From the NCBI RefSeq assembly GCF_001956045.1, contig NZ_MRTH01000006.1, positions 248,001 through 312,000 of the forward strand: a stretch of DNA of 64,000 nt, in the 5' to 3' direction. Shown piece by piece: positions 26,836-35,774 of this stretch (position 1 is the first letter of the stretch; every line of letters starts with the position of its first letter). Below the pieces are notes generated by a model. It was not told the DNA's origin. It made no database searches and worked only from the letters and a program-made list of their open reading frames with translations. The stretch comes from Paenibacillus sp. FSL H7-0331 (lineage in GTDB: Bacteria > Bacillota > Bacilli > Paenibacillales > NBRC-103111). The position numbers and the translations under genes were made by a program.

Positions 26836-27714
26836 ATGAAACAATCCATAGCCAAAATCGAGTGGGCGGGGTATTGGTTTATTCTGCCCTCAGCGATTAC
26901 TTTGATTTTGCTGGTAAGCTATCCACTAGTTTACGGAGCCTACATCAGTTTCTTCAATACGAATCTGGTGAACAAATGGGATTTTGTAGGGCTCGACCAT
27001 TATATGAATATTTTTTCTAACTGGGATTTTGTTAATCGTATTTGGCTGACGCTGAAATACACATTTTTTACGGTAGCGGGTCATTTTGTGCTGGGGATGG
27101 GACTTGCCCTGGTTCTAAATATGAATTTGGTTGGACGCACTTTTTTCAGAGCTATTCTCATTCTTCCTTGGTTGCTGCCAGAAGTAGTCGTAGGACTTTT
27201 GTGGAAGTGGCTGTTTAATCCGATGTACGGACTGTTTAATCATTTTCTGATGAAAATGAATTTAATCAGTGAGCCGGTTTCCTGGCTTGGTGATAATACC
27301 TATGCCTTCATCGCGATCATCATCGTCTGCATATGGAAGGGCTATCCGATGGTCATGATGCTGCTGCTAGCCGGTCTTCAATCCATTTCGCAGGATATGT
27401 ACGAAGCGGCCAAGATAGATGGATGCAATCGGTTCAAATCCTTCCGTTATGTCACGGTACCCAGCTTGATGCCTGTTCTTGTCGTTACATTGATTTTGGA
27501 TACAGTTTGGTGGTTCAAGCATTTCACCATGATCTGGATTTTGACACAAGGTGGTCCAGGAGACGCTACTAACGTCGTCAGTATTGATATCTTCAAGAAT
27601 GCTTTTGAATTCTTTGATTTCGGTAAAGCTGCCGCGATGGCTGTCGTTGTATTTTTCGTATGCTTCTTGATCGGATTCGTTTATAGGAGGCTGTTTGACA
27701 ATGGCAATGACTAA
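26836..27714 (+). CDS. Sugar ABC transporter permease (MalF/LacF type)
   Basis: First membrane subunit of the importer. Six hydrophobic helices are visible over 292 aa; the N-terminal WFILPSAITLILLVSYPLVYGAYISFF segment is typical of the CUT1 family, and the EAAxxxG ATPase-docking loop reads YEAAKIDGCNRFKSFRYVTVPSL. AGGAGG precedes ATG 26836. It overlaps the second permease gene by fourteen bases. No ATPase gene is in the operon, so a shared MsmX-type ATPase encoded elsewhere is likely, as is usual for CUT1 systems of Bacilli. Confidence 0.9.
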   Translation: MKQSIAKIEWAGYWFILPSAITLILLVSYPLVYGAYISFFNTNLVNKWDFVGLDHYMNIFSNWDFVNRIWLTLKYTFFTVAGHFVLGMGLALVLNMNLVGRTFFRAILILPWLLPEVVVGLLWKWLFNPMYGLFNHFLMKMNLISEPVSWLGDNTYAFIAIIIVCIWKGYPMVMMLLLAGLQSISQDMYEAAKIDGCNRFKSFRYVTVPSLMPVLVVTLILDTVWWFKHFTMIWILTQGGPGDATNVVSIDIFKNAFEFFDFGKAAAMAVVVFFVCFLIGFVYRRLFDNGND

Positions 27715-28543
27715 AGGGAAAGACAAAGTGTTTAATAGCTTTATGTATTTGATTATGGTCGTAGCCTCGCTGATCGTGCTGGTGCCGACTTTATGGATGG
27801 TTTCCACGGCGCTAAAACCGAACGATGAAGTTATGGTGACACCGCCGCAATGGATACCGGATGCTCCGACTTGGGAATCCTTCGTCCGTATTTGGGAGGA
27901 CTACCCATTTGCAACTTATTTTGCAAACAGCGTATATATCGTACTTGCTGCGACTATAATTTCCTTAGTATTTTCTGCAATGGCTGGTTATGGTGCATCC
28001 AGATTTCGTTTTAAAGGTAAGAGCACCTTCTTGACCTTTCTATTGGTAACGCAGATGTTCCCTTCAATTATGCTGCTTATTCCGTTCTATAAAGTGTTGA
28101 AGACGTTGGGATTAATAGATACCCACCTGGGTCTTATTCTCGTATATATCTCATTCACGATTCCATTCTGCACCTGGATGATGATGGGCTTCTTTCAAGG
28201 TATTCCGAAGGAGCTGGATGAGGCGGCAACGATTGATGGCTGCGGTAGAATCCGTACTTTTGTACAAATCATCTTACCTTTATCTTTGCCTGGTATCGCC
28301 GCCACTGCGATCTATTCTTTTCTGCAGGGTTGGAATGAATATATGTTTGCATTGATTTTGACGACATCGGAGGATATGAAAACACTGCCGGTTGGGATTG
28401 GACAATTAAACGGCTTTTATAAAATTGTTTGGAACGATATGATGGCAGCATCCTTCGTGTCCAGCTTGCCGCTTGTTATTTTATTCTTATTTTTGCAAAA
28501 GTACTTTATTAGCAGTTTAACGGCAGGAGCCGTCAAACAATAG
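27701..28543 (+). CDS. Sugar ABC transporter permease (MalG/LacG type)
   Basis: Second membrane subunit. MVSTALKPNDEVMVTPPQWIP after the first helix is the classic MalG-type segment, and the docking loop reads LDEAATIDGCGRIRTFVQIILPLSLPG. Length 280 aa with six predicted helices. ATG 27701 is chosen because ATAGGAGG ends ten bases before it; a TTG six bases earlier is too close to the RBS. Overlap with the previous gene indicates coupled translation. It forms the importer together with the preceding binding protein and permease. Confidence 0.9.
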   Translation: MAMTKGKDKVFNSFMYLIMVVASLIVLVPTLWMVSTALKPNDEVMVTPPQWIPDAPTWESFVRIWEDYPFATYFANSVYIVLAATIISLVFSAMAGYGASRFRFKGKSTFLTFLLVTQMFPSIMLLIPFYKVLKTLGLIDTHLGLILVYISFTIPFCTWMMMGFFQGIPKELDEAATIDGCGRIRTFVQIILPLSLPGIAATAIYSFLQGWNEYMFALILTTSEDMKTLPVGIGQLNGFYKIVWNDMMAASFVSSLPLVILFLFLQKYFISSLTAGAVKQ

Positions 28544-28581
28544 AAACCATACAAACAGGATAAGACAAGGGAGAGAGCTAT

Positions 28582-29778
28582 ATGATTACAATTAGAGATG
28601 TCAAAACCATTATGACCGCACCGGAAGGTATCAATCTGGTCGTAGTTAAAATAGAAACCTCGGAGCCTGGCCTCTTCGGTCTCGGATGTGCCACTTTTAC
28701 TCAAAGATATTTATCGGTTGCGTCCGTAATCGATAATTACATGAAACCATTCTTGATAGGAAAAGACGTACAGCGGATCGAGGATATATGGCAAACCGCA
28801 ATGGTGAGCGGCTACTGGCGGAATGGACCTGAGTTGAATAATGCGCTGTCCGGGGTAGACATGGCCCTGTGGGATATTAAAGGGAAGCTGGCTGGGATGC
28901 CTGTGTACCAATTGTTAGGCGGAAAATGTCGTGAAGGAGCCGCTGTATATAAGCATGCGGATGGCAGCAGTCCGGAAGAAGTAGAAGCCAACGCAAAAAC
29001 ATATATGGAGCAGGGCTACCGTTATATTCGCTGCCAAATGGGTTTGTACGGAGGACGTGGTGCCGCTATAACTAAACCTGAAAACGCGCTGGATGGTGCT
29101 TATTATGATCCGAAAGCCTATATGAGAAGTATTATTGGTCTTTTTGAACATCTTCGCAGCAAGTTAGGTTGGGAAGTCGAGTTCATTCACGATGTGCATG
29201 AGCGTCTGACACCGATTGATGCAGTAGGCTTTGCCAAGCAATTGGAAAAGTTCCAATTGTTTTATTTGGAGGATGCTCTGCCTCCTGAGCAAATCGAATG
29301 GTTTAAAAATATTCGCCAGCACAGTACAACTCCGTTGGCTATGGGCGAGCTGTTTAACAATCCGAATGAATGGGTTCCTTTGATTGCCAATCGCCTTATT
29401 GATTTTATTCGCATTCATGTCAGCCAAATCGGTGGTATTACACCGGCCAAGAAGGTAATCTCGTTGGCTGAAACGTTCGGTGTGCGTACAGCTTGGCACG
29501 GTCCTGGCGACGTGTCTCCAGTAGGCCATGCGGCTAATGTCCACCTGGATGTTAGCAGCATTAATTTCGGTATTCAGGAATGGAACGGCTTCAAGGACGA
29601 GGTGCATGAAGTGTTCTCGGGCATTCCTGAAGTTCGCAATGGCTACGTCTATCCGAATGAAAAGCCAGGTCTTGGTGTGGATATTGATGAAAAACTGGCA
29701 GCCAAGTTTCCATGCTCCGACGTACTTCCAGCGTGGACATTAGCCAGACTTCCTGATGGAACCTCATTCCGCCCTTAA
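28582..29778 (+). CDS. Enolase-superfamily sugar-acid dehydratase (ManD/RspA-like)
   Basis: Member of the D-mannonate dehydratase (ManD/RspA) branch of the enolase superfamily, expected to dehydrate an aldonic acid to a 2-keto-3-deoxy sugar acid with Mg2+. The metal-ligand and catalytic segments are intact: HDVHERLTP (Asp and His), LEDALPPEQ (Glu), AMGELF (Glu), and the TAWHGPGDVSPVGHAANVHLD block with the second catalytic His. The N-terminal capping domain is complete; length 398 aa is standard. Members of this family vary from efficient mannonate dehydratases to nearly inactive ones, so the true substrate is open. It ends the transport operon and is followed by a terminator. KDG kinase and aldolase genes are not in the window. 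Confidence 0.85.
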   Translation: MITIRDVKTIMTAPEGINLVVVKIETSEPGLFGLGCATFTQRYLSVASVIDNYMKPFLIGKDVQRIEDIWQTAMVSGYWRNGPELNNALSGVDMALWDIKGKLAGMPVYQLLGGKCREGAAVYKHADGSSPEEVEANAKTYMEQGYRYIRCQMGLYGGRGAAITKPENALDGAYYDPKAYMRSIIGLFEHLRSKLGWEVEFIHDVHERLTPIDAVGFAKQLEKFQLFYLEDALPPEQIEWFKNIRQHSTTPLAMGELFNNPNEWVPLIANRLIDFIRIHVSQIGGITPAKKVISLAETFGVRTAWHGPGDVSPVGHAANVHLDVSSINFGIQEWNGFKDEVHEVFSGIPEVRNGYVYPNEKPGLGVDIDEKLAAKFPCSDVLPAWTLARLPDGTSFRP

Positions 29779-29798
29779 ATTTCGAATGAAACAAAACG

Positions 29799-29832
29799 CA
29801 AAAAAACGACTGATCCTTTCAGCCGTTTTTTT
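29799..29832 (+). terminator. Intrinsic terminator after the sugar-acid operon
   Basis: A-rich left arm with ACGACTGA and right arm TCAGCCGT enclose a five-base loop, followed by seven T residues; one A-C mismatch. Confidence 0.85.
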
Positions 29833-29855
29833 GTATTTCATTTTATATGTTTATT

Positions 29856-30092
29856 TTACGAGACAGATTGTTCACGATCATGCTCTTCAAAATACATCGA
29901 TTCCTGATTAAAGGATCGGTTAATGGATAAAAATGTGTGCATCAGCTCAAAGAGCTCGGATTGATCCAAACGGAACGAGACATCTCCAATTTCCTCGTTG
30001 TGCGAAATATTAAATGCAATCGATTTACGCTCCGAATTAACTTGAAGCTCCCATTTCTGTTTCTTTAGTACGCTTTCCCACATATGTACCAC
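29856..30092 (-). CDS. Small unknown protein
   Basis: A 78-residue acidic protein with alternating strand-like and helical segments (KWELQVNSERKSIAFNIS, then FRLDQSELFELMHTFLSIN). No family recognised. The start could be GTG 30092 or ATG 30083; AAAGGA and GGGTGG both lie nearby, so the choice is uncertain. It converges with the dehydratase gene and shares its terminator region. No signal peptide or membrane segment. The coding call rests on a plausible ribosome site and protein-like composition. Confidence 0.5.
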   Translation of the reverse strand: MVHMWESVLKKQKWELQVNSERKSIAFNISHNEEIGDVSFRLDQSELFELMHTFLSINRSFNQESMYFEEHDREQSVS

Positions 30093-30346
30093 CCATTCCT
30101 TTCACTTATAGCTTGCTCAGCTGACTGTCATAAAATAAGTATATGCGCCAAAAAGGGAATTATGATGAATCATGGGCTTGTAAAGATACATTTTCGTTGT
30201 ATATTGTGCAGTTGTTCAAATGGGACGGTGGTTTATGTTTGACAAAAGATGCATTTCCTCTTTACACTGGAATGAGTATGAAATTTATATGCAGCTATGA
30301 AACCAGGCAATGACTTAAAATTCTAACTATCGGGGTGCATTCGGGT

Positions 30347-31273
30347 ATGTTTATACAGCCACAAGGTAAGCTGGCTCCAGATTTTCATGAGCATTTGAAG
30401 GTGATATTGTTAGGTACGGGAACACCGCGCAGCTTCTACGGACGCTCCAAATCGGCAGCTGTTGTATTTGCGGGCAGCAAAAGCTTTTTGGTTGATTGTG
30501 GAGGTGGTGTCGTCGATCAGATGATTAAGGCCGGGATTATGCCACAGCGTATATCGGATGTTTTGTTCACACATCATCACAGTGATCACAATTCCGGATT
30601 TTTCGATGTATTTATTAGCAGCTGGAGGACCCATGTTATTCCTGATCAAGTCTTTGAAGGCCGCAAGGTTCCCATGACTGTATATGGTCCAACGACAACC
30701 CAAGAAATTATCGGAAAAATGCGGGAATCGTTCGATTTTGACGTTAATTTGCGGGTGAATTATAACAAATCCACTGATGTGGGTGCGAATATCGAGTATG
30801 TACTTAGTAATGAAGGTGTCGTGTATGACAACGATGGTATTAAGATTACAGCCTTTGAGGTTGATCATAAGCCTGTCTATCCGGCGCTTGCTTACAAATT
30901 CGAATATAACGGGCAATCGCTTGTCATTTCCGGCGATACGATTCCCGTCGACAATATGGTTAAGTACAGCGAAGGCATCGATTTATTAATCCATGAATCC
31001 TATAACAAGGAATGGCTGGATGCGCTGATCACCCAATTCCCTGAGCAAGCAGTCGGACTCTCGAACCCGGCCAAGTACCACACCACGACACTAGAAGCAG
31101 CGGAGATAGCCCGCAAGGCTGGCGTGAAGCATCTCGTATTGACACACCATATCCCTGCGCCCATGGAAACCGAAGAGGCGGAAGAAGCTTACATAAAAGG
31201 CGTTAGAGAGATTTATTCGGGCCCCATTACGATGGCAAGAGACCTGATGGAATTTGATTTGGGTAAAAAGTAA
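30347..31273 (+). CDS. MBL-fold metallo-hydrolase, RNase Z-like
   Basis: Metallo-beta-lactamase fold enzyme. LLGTGTPRSFYGRSKSA resembles the RNase Z/ElaC N-terminus, the zinc motif is THHHSDHNSG (HxHxDH), a later Asp is in ISGDT, and a final His is in LTHHIP. It lacks the long exosite insertion of tRNase Z and carries unusual inserts, so an arylsulfatase-like or phosphodiesterase-like substrate is as likely as tRNA. ATG 30347 is chosen for GGGGTG upstream; the GTG at 30335 lies inside that RBS. Single gene, with a promoter region of about 250 bp and its own terminator. No signal peptide. Confidence 0.8.
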   Translation: MFIQPQGKLAPDFHEHLKVILLGTGTPRSFYGRSKSAAVVFAGSKSFLVDCGGGVVDQMIKAGIMPQRISDVLFTHHHSDHNSGFFDVFISSWRTHVIPDQVFEGRKVPMTVYGPTTTQEIIGKMRESFDFDVNLRVNYNKSTDVGANIEYVLSNEGVVYDNDGIKITAFEVDHKPVYPALAYKFEYNGQSLVISGDTIPVDNMVKYSEGIDLLIHESYNKEWLDALITQFPEQAVGLSNPAKYHTTTLEAAEIARKAGVKHLVLTHHIPAPMETEEAEEAYIKGVREIYSGPITMARDLMEFDLGKK

Positions 31274-31302
31274 TTAAGATAATGCATAAAGGCTCCATCC
31301 GT

Positions 31303-31334
31303 AAACACCTTGGTCATGGGATCAGGGTGTTTTT
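31303..31334 (+). terminator. Intrinsic terminator after the MBL gene
   Basis: AAACACC (31303-31309) pairs with GGTGTTT (31326-31332), with an inner TGGTC/GATCA stem, then a T-run. Confidence 0.8.
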
Positions 31335-31500
31335 GTTTTTGTCAGAGGGGGCAATTTGCCAAGTGGTAAAGTTTATATAATTTTAAGGATTGTTTTAGCT
31401 GAGCTTAAGGAGTGGTTTAGAGGCAGTTATGATTCGCGGGCTACAATGAGATTGTAAGATAAGAGATTGATACTAAAACCATTTGGAGAGGAAGTTAAAC

Positions 31501-32442
31501 ATGAACAAGAAATTATCACTAATTGGAACTGGCGTCGCGGTTGGAACCCTTCTGCTAGTTACATCTGCATATGCGGGTGTGAACGCATCATCGGGGTATG
31601 ACTCCTATAAGACGGCGATCAAAACAACCGTTGCGGCCAAAAGCGTGACCCAAGCGGTATCGGTTACGGTGCAGGATAACGGGAAAAGCCTGATTGGAGT
31701 CAATGGAACGTTTAAAAAGAACAATGACAATCATGCCGTCAGTGCAGACGTAACGATCAAAGGCGGAGGCACGGAGCAGTCACTTAAAGTATATAACACC
31801 GATGGGAAAACTGTATTTAAAACAGGTGATAGCGATACTTATCAAGTAATCGAAGACAAGGAGGGAATGGAGCATAAGTTTCAGACAGCAAAAAATGACA
31901 AGGAACGCAGTGGTCAGGTCCAAGGAGATCAATTCAATAAAGAAGCGGAAAATCTAATTGATGCGCTGGTTGGTAATCTGCAGCAGTATGTAACAGAAAA
32001 CCCGGCCGCCAACGGTGCCAAGGAGATTCATTTATCACTATCCGGCAATCAGATCCCTACAGCTGTTAACGCAATTGGATCGTTTCTGGTCAAAAAAGCT
32101 TCACACGATAATGTCCAGGGAACCCATGATAAAGCCTTCAAGACACCTTTTGGAACAGATTTTAGCGCTTTGAAGCAATCACTGCCTCAACTGTCCTCGG
32201 ATGTTGCGATTACGAAGGTTGATCTGCTGGCGACTGTTGATGGAAACAGCTATATCACGAATCAAAAAGCGTCTCTGACGATAGAAGGCAAAGATGCGAG
32301 CGGTCTTGCACATGTTGTCGTGGTCAGTGTCGATTTGGGCTTGTCCGGCGTGAATACAACTACCCCGGATTCAGTTGATTTGACTGGCAAACAGGTGGAA
32401 AACGTAGATATGAAGCAATGGGAAGGTATGAAGCACAAGTAA
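31501..32442 (+). CDS. Secreted protein of unknown function next to an ABC exporter
   Basis: A signal peptide (MNKKLSLIGTGVAVGTLLLVTSAYAG) is followed by about 285 polar residues rich in Lys, Asp, Thr and Val with a beta-strand pattern and no cysteine. No known domain is recognised. The start is ATG 31501 with GAGAGGAAG upstream; the open frame from 31483 uses that RBS as coding sequence and is rejected. It stands at the head of a group made of an ABC-2 exporter and a two-component system, so it may be a sensor accessory, a substrate, or a wall protein whose level follows envelope stress. A hairpin separates it from the ATPase gene. Confidence 0.7.
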   Translation: MNKKLSLIGTGVAVGTLLLVTSAYAGVNASSGYDSYKTAIKTTVAAKSVTQAVSVTVQDNGKSLIGVNGTFKKNNDNHAVSADVTIKGGGTEQSLKVYNTDGKTVFKTGDSDTYQVIEDKEGMEHKFQTAKNDKERSGQVQGDQFNKEAENLIDALVGNLQQYVTENPAANGAKEIHLSLSGNQIPTAVNAIGSFLVKKASHDNVQGTHDKAFKTPFGTDFSALKQSLPQLSSDVAITKVDLLATVDGNSYITNQKASLTIEGKDASGLAHVVVVSVDLGLSGVNTTTPDSVDLTGKQVENVDMKQWEGMKHK

Positions 32443-32481
32443 GAGGCTTCTATAACTCAATCAGTTAATAATAATGTCAAG

Positions 32482-32529
32482 CTTAAAGGGCTGCGGACGG
32501 GTGCAGATGCGTTCGCAGCCTGCTTTAAG
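32482..32529 (+). terminator. Intercistronic stem-loop
   Basis: CTTAAAG (32482-32488) pairs with CTTTAAG (32523-32529), with an inner GGCTGCG/CGCAGCC stem. No T-tract, so processing or partial attenuation is more likely than full termination. Confidence 0.45.
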
Positions 32530-32544
32530 AAAGGGGGAATCCGG

Positions 32545-33291
32545 ATGTCAGAGCCGATTATTCAATTAAATGGAATCAGTAAAACGTTTAAGAACGGACG
32601 GGGTGTAGAGCAAATTACACTTGAGGTCAATAAAGGTGATGTGTACGGATTTTTTGGACCCAATGGCGCGGGAAAAACGACCGTGATGAAAATATTGGTC
32701 GGCCTGAGAAGGGCAGACCGCGGCAGCGCGCGATTGTTCGGGTATGATGTGTCAACCCATTTTGCACAAGCGATGCAAAAAACCGGAGCGTTGATTGAGA
32801 CTGCGGAAGCTTTTGAGTATATGACGGGCTACGCGAATCTGGTTCTGGCCTCGCGCTTTTATCCTGAGCTTGGCAAGACTCGGATTGATGAGGTTCTGGA
32901 GCTCGTAGGCTTGCAGAAATATAAGCGTGAGAAAGTAAGTGGGTATTCGCTTGGCATGAAGCAGAGACTTGGTCTGGCGGCTGCGCTGCTGTCGAAGCCG
33001 GAGCTGCTGATTCTGGATGAGCCGACTAACGGTCTGGATATTGAGGGTATGGTTGAGATGCGCGAATTGATGGTCAGTTTGGCGCGAGAGCAGGGGATGA
33101 CCTTTTTCCTGTCCAGTCACATGATTCAGGAGATGGAGCTGATGTGCAGCCGCATTGGTATTTTGGTCGAAGGCAAGCTCGTCTGTGAAGGAGCACTGTC
33201 CGAACTGGTTGATGGTGTCCGTGTCACTTCACTTGAGCAGTTATTTATTTCATCGGTACGGCAGGAAAGGGGGAAGGTGGCACATGCATAG
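32545..33291 (+). CDS. ABC transporter ATP-binding protein (BcrA/CcmA-like)
   Basis: ATPase of an ABC-2 exporter of the type used for bacitracin and lantibiotic self-protection. Walker A reads GPNGAGKTT, the signature YSLGMKQR and Walker B LLILDEPTNGLD; SSHMIQEME is the H-loop region. At 248 aa it is compact and lacks the long C-terminal tail of the earlier ABC ATPase in this window. AAGGGGG lies just before the ATG. Its last eight bases overlap the permease gene. Proximity to a histidine kinase and regulator suggests induction by an envelope-active compound; the cargo is unknown. Confidence 0.9.
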   Translation: MSEPIIQLNGISKTFKNGRGVEQITLEVNKGDVYGFFGPNGAGKTTVMKILVGLRRADRGSARLFGYDVSTHFAQAMQKTGALIETAEAFEYMTGYANLVLASRFYPELGKTRIDEVLELVGLQKYKREKVSGYSLGMKQRLGLAAALLSKPELLILDEPTNGLDIEGMVEMRELMVSLAREQGMTFFLSSHMIQEMELMCSRIGILVEGKLVCEGALSELVDGVRVTSLEQLFISSVRQERGKVAHA

Positions 33292-34036
33292 CTACTGGGC
33301 AGGTGTACGTAATGAAATCAGCAAGCTGATAGCAAGAAAGAAATTGGTGCTCTTTCCAGCATTGTTGCTCCTGCTGCCAATTGCGGCTAGCATTCTGCTA
33401 TCACAGCTGCAAACTGGAATAGGCATTGCTGCCATTTCGTCGGGAGATTTTCCACAGCTTATGCTTGGGATATATACAAATTTTCTTCTACCGCTCTTGC
33501 TATTCATGGCGGCTTCCGATATGTTCGCAGGAGAGCTTCAGGACCGTACACTCAAAATAACGTTAACACGGCCGATTTCCCGTTTTCAAGTTTTTGCCTC
33601 GAAAATTACCGTGCTTGCGCTGTTTGCAATGGTCATTTTGGCAGCCTCTCTGATCGTTTCCCTACTGGCTGGTCTTGTGCTGCAGGCTCGTTCGGGTTTA
33701 AGTGAGTCTCTGATACAAGCCGTTATTTCCTATGTGGTTGCTTGGTTTCCAATGACGGCGCTTGCGATTGCAGCCGCGTTATTAGCGCAGTTTTTCCGCA
33801 GTGCCAGCGGCGCTCTAGCTATTTGTGTGGTGCTGTATGCCGCACTTAAAGGTCTGGGCATCTTTTACCCGCAGTTTGCTGCCTACTCACCGACATTTTA
33901 TACAGATTGGCACCAGCTGTGGATCAACAGTGGAGTTTCCATCGGGAAGCTGGTGAATGCATCAACTTATTTATTGGCTTGCTGCATCTTGTGTTTTACG
34001 GCTGCATTTGCTATGTTCGACAAAAGACAATTGTAG
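33284..34036 (+). CDS. ABC-2 type permease
   Basis: Six-helix membrane subunit (250 aa) partnering the overlapping ATPase. MAASDMFAGELQDRTLKITLTRPISRFQVFASK is the family's conserved coupling region after the second helix. The real start is ATG 33284, inside the end of the ATPase gene, with GGAAGGTGG upstream; an earlier opening at 33155 simply reads through the ATPase gene. A MITE-like element begins six bases after the stop and separates the exporter from the downstream histidine kinase. Substrate unknown. Confidence 0.85.
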   Translation: MHSYWAGVRNEISKLIARKKLVLFPALLLLLPIAASILLSQLQTGIGIAAISSGDFPQLMLGIYTNFLLPLLLFMAASDMFAGELQDRTLKITLTRPISRFQVFASKITVLALFAMVILAASLIVSLLAGLVLQARSGLSESLIQAVISYVVAWFPMTALAIAAALLAQFFRSASGALAICVVLYAALKGLGIFYPQFAAYSPTFYTDWHQLWINSGVSIGKLVNASTYLLACCILCFTAAFAMFDKRQL

Positions 34037-34041
34037 AGGTA

Positions 34042-34249
34042 GTTCAAAAAGTCCATCTTTGATCACGAAGTCTCACATGAAGCTCTTTCGGCTTCGAATC
34101 TTGCATTCAGGCTCGAATTGCGGTGCTCATTTAGGTTTACCTAAAGCGTATGCTTACGAAGAAGCTTTCCTACGGAATGCTTGCAACTCCGCTCCTCCTT
34201 CTTCGTCTTCTTGCAACCTTCTCGGTGCTGAAAAATAGACTTTTTGAAC
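34042..34249. mobile_element. MITE-like element with GTTCAAAAAGTC terminal inverted repeats
   Basis: A 208-bp segment bounded by GTTCAAAAAGTC (34042-34053) and its exact complement GACTTTTTGAAC (34238-34249). The similarity of the two ends continues imperfectly for another dozen bases. The inside holds no coding frame of merit and contains small palindromes (for example TTTAGG-TTTA-CCTAAA). This is what a non-autonomous transposon-derived repeat looks like. Clear target-site duplications are not visible; a TA flanks the left end and lies one base from the right end. Confidence 0.7.
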
Positions 34250-34274
34250 ATACACTTATGAGGGGATATGCATA

Positions 34275-35741
34275 ATGTCGATCAAGGTTCGTCTGCTGCT
34301 TTCATATATTGCGATGCTGGTTGTGCCTGTGGTGCTATTCGCCTTCGCCGCAGTGATTATCGGTTTGATGATTGTAGGCGATTTTAAATCGGTGTTTCAG
34401 ATTGATATGAAGCACCACAATCCATTCAAGCAGGTGATGGAGGAGCAGGCTGCAGTTTATAGCGATATTCAACAGCTTTCCTCCCAAAAACCGGAATCGT
34501 TGCTTGATCCTAATGTGATTGAGGAGCTTGAGGCCAAGTTGACGCAGTTGAACATGGGTTTGGTGATTCGAAAGGATGAGCAGCTGGCTGTAGTGTCCTC
34601 CCGATTGAATGATTCTCCGGCACTTCAGATATTACCAGCTTACGGAAATCACGATCTGGGCGAAAATCGCGACAATATGTTGAATACACGCGATCATTGG
34701 TTTTTTTACAAGCAGCTGGATTTTATATTTACTGACCAAAGTCAAGGCAGCGCTTTTTTGATCATGGATACAAATTTTTTTGAAAAATATGCGATACGGT
34801 ATGCTTTGGCGCTGTTGCTGGCATTGTTTTTGATTTTGGTTCTGACGAACGGCCTTCTGACCTACTTCGTATCCCGCAGCATCATTCGTCCGCTTCGGTC
34901 TTTGAAGCTGGCTGCCGAGCAAATTGGGGAAGGGAATCTTGATGAAGTAGTTCATTCCCATTCACGTGATGAGATCGGAGAGCTGAGTGCTGCCTTTGAG
35001 CAAATGAGGCGCAGATTGAAGGATTCAGTGGAACTGCAGCTGCAGTACGAGGATAACCGGAAGGAGCTGCTTTCGAATATTTCTCATGATTTGAAAACAC
35101 CTGTTACCTCGATTAAAGGCTACGTAGAGGGAATATTGGATGGTGTTGCAGGCGCGGATAAGCTTGAAAAGTATTTGCAAACGATTTATACCAAAACCGT
35201 AGATATGGATCGAATGATCGATGAGTTGTTTTTATTCTCCAAGCTTGATTTGGGCAAGCTGCCATTTTATTTTGAAGAGGTCGAGCTGGTTCCCTATCTG
35301 GAGGATCTGATCGGCGAAGCGCAATTTGATATGGAAAAAAAGGGAGTCTCGCTGACGCTGAACGTAGTCCATGCCGATCGAATAGGCAAAGTAAAGGCGG
35401 ATCGCGAAAAGCTGAAGCGCGTACTTACGAATATATGGGATAATGCTGTTAAATATGGCGATAAAGAGCGGACGCGAATCGAGGTCAACCTGGATGGTCA
35501 AAAGGAGGATGTCATTCTGGAAATAGCCGATAATGGACAGGGCATATCATCCGAGGCGCTGCCGTTCGTCTTTGAACGATTTTACAGGGCAGATCCTTCC
35601 CGCAACATGGCTGCAGGTGGGAGCGGATTGGGACTTGCAATCGCCAAACAAATTATATGGGAGCACGGTGGGACGATCAGAGCTGAGAGCGAAGAGGGAT
35701 TGGGTACACGAATTATTATACAACTGCCCAGGCTGAGATAG
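34275..35741 (+). CDS. HAMP-domain sensor histidine kinase
   Basis: Membrane sensor kinase of 488 aa. Two transmembrane helices (about 8-34 and 175-198) enclose an extracytoplasmic region of about 140 residues, followed by HAMP (SRSIIRPLRSLKLAAEQIGEG), the dimerisation helix with the phospho-His in ISHDLKTPVTSIKGYVEG, and a HATPase domain with the N box (NIWDNAVKYG), G1 (DNGQG) and G2 (GGSGLGLAIAKQ). ATG 34275 follows GAGGGGAT. It is the partner of the response regulator 33 bases downstream. The input signal is unknown, but the ABC exporter upstream suggests a cell-envelope stress or peptide sensor. Confidence 0.93.
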   Translation: MSIKVRLLLSYIAMLVVPVVLFAFAAVIIGLMIVGDFKSVFQIDMKHHNPFKQVMEEQAAVYSDIQQLSSQKPESLLDPNVIEELEAKLTQLNMGLVIRKDEQLAVVSSRLNDSPALQILPAYGNHDLGENRDNMLNTRDHWFFYKQLDFIFTDQSQGSAFLIMDTNFFEKYAIRYALALLLALFLILVLTNGLLTYFVSRSIIRPLRSLKLAAEQIGEGNLDEVVHSHSRDEIGELSAAFEQMRRRLKDSVELQLQYEDNRKELLSNISHDLKTPVTSIKGYVEGILDGVAGADKLEKYLQTIYTKTVDMDRMIDELFLFSKLDLGKLPFYFEEVELVPYLEDLIGEAQFDMEKKGVSLTLNVVHADRIGKVKADREKLKRVLTNIWDNAVKYGDKERTRIEVNLDGQKEDVILEIADNGQGISSEALPFVFERFYRADPSRNMAAGGSGLGLAIAKQIIWEHGGTIRAESEEGLGTRIIIQLPRLR

Positions 35742-35774
35742 TTAACAGCCTTACCAAAGTACGGAGGGAAACAG

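Noticed and set aside
33957..34238. 93-aa frame spanning the permease end and the MITE
   Set aside because: It lies in the wrong frame of the permease and then in repeat DNA bounded by inverted repeats.
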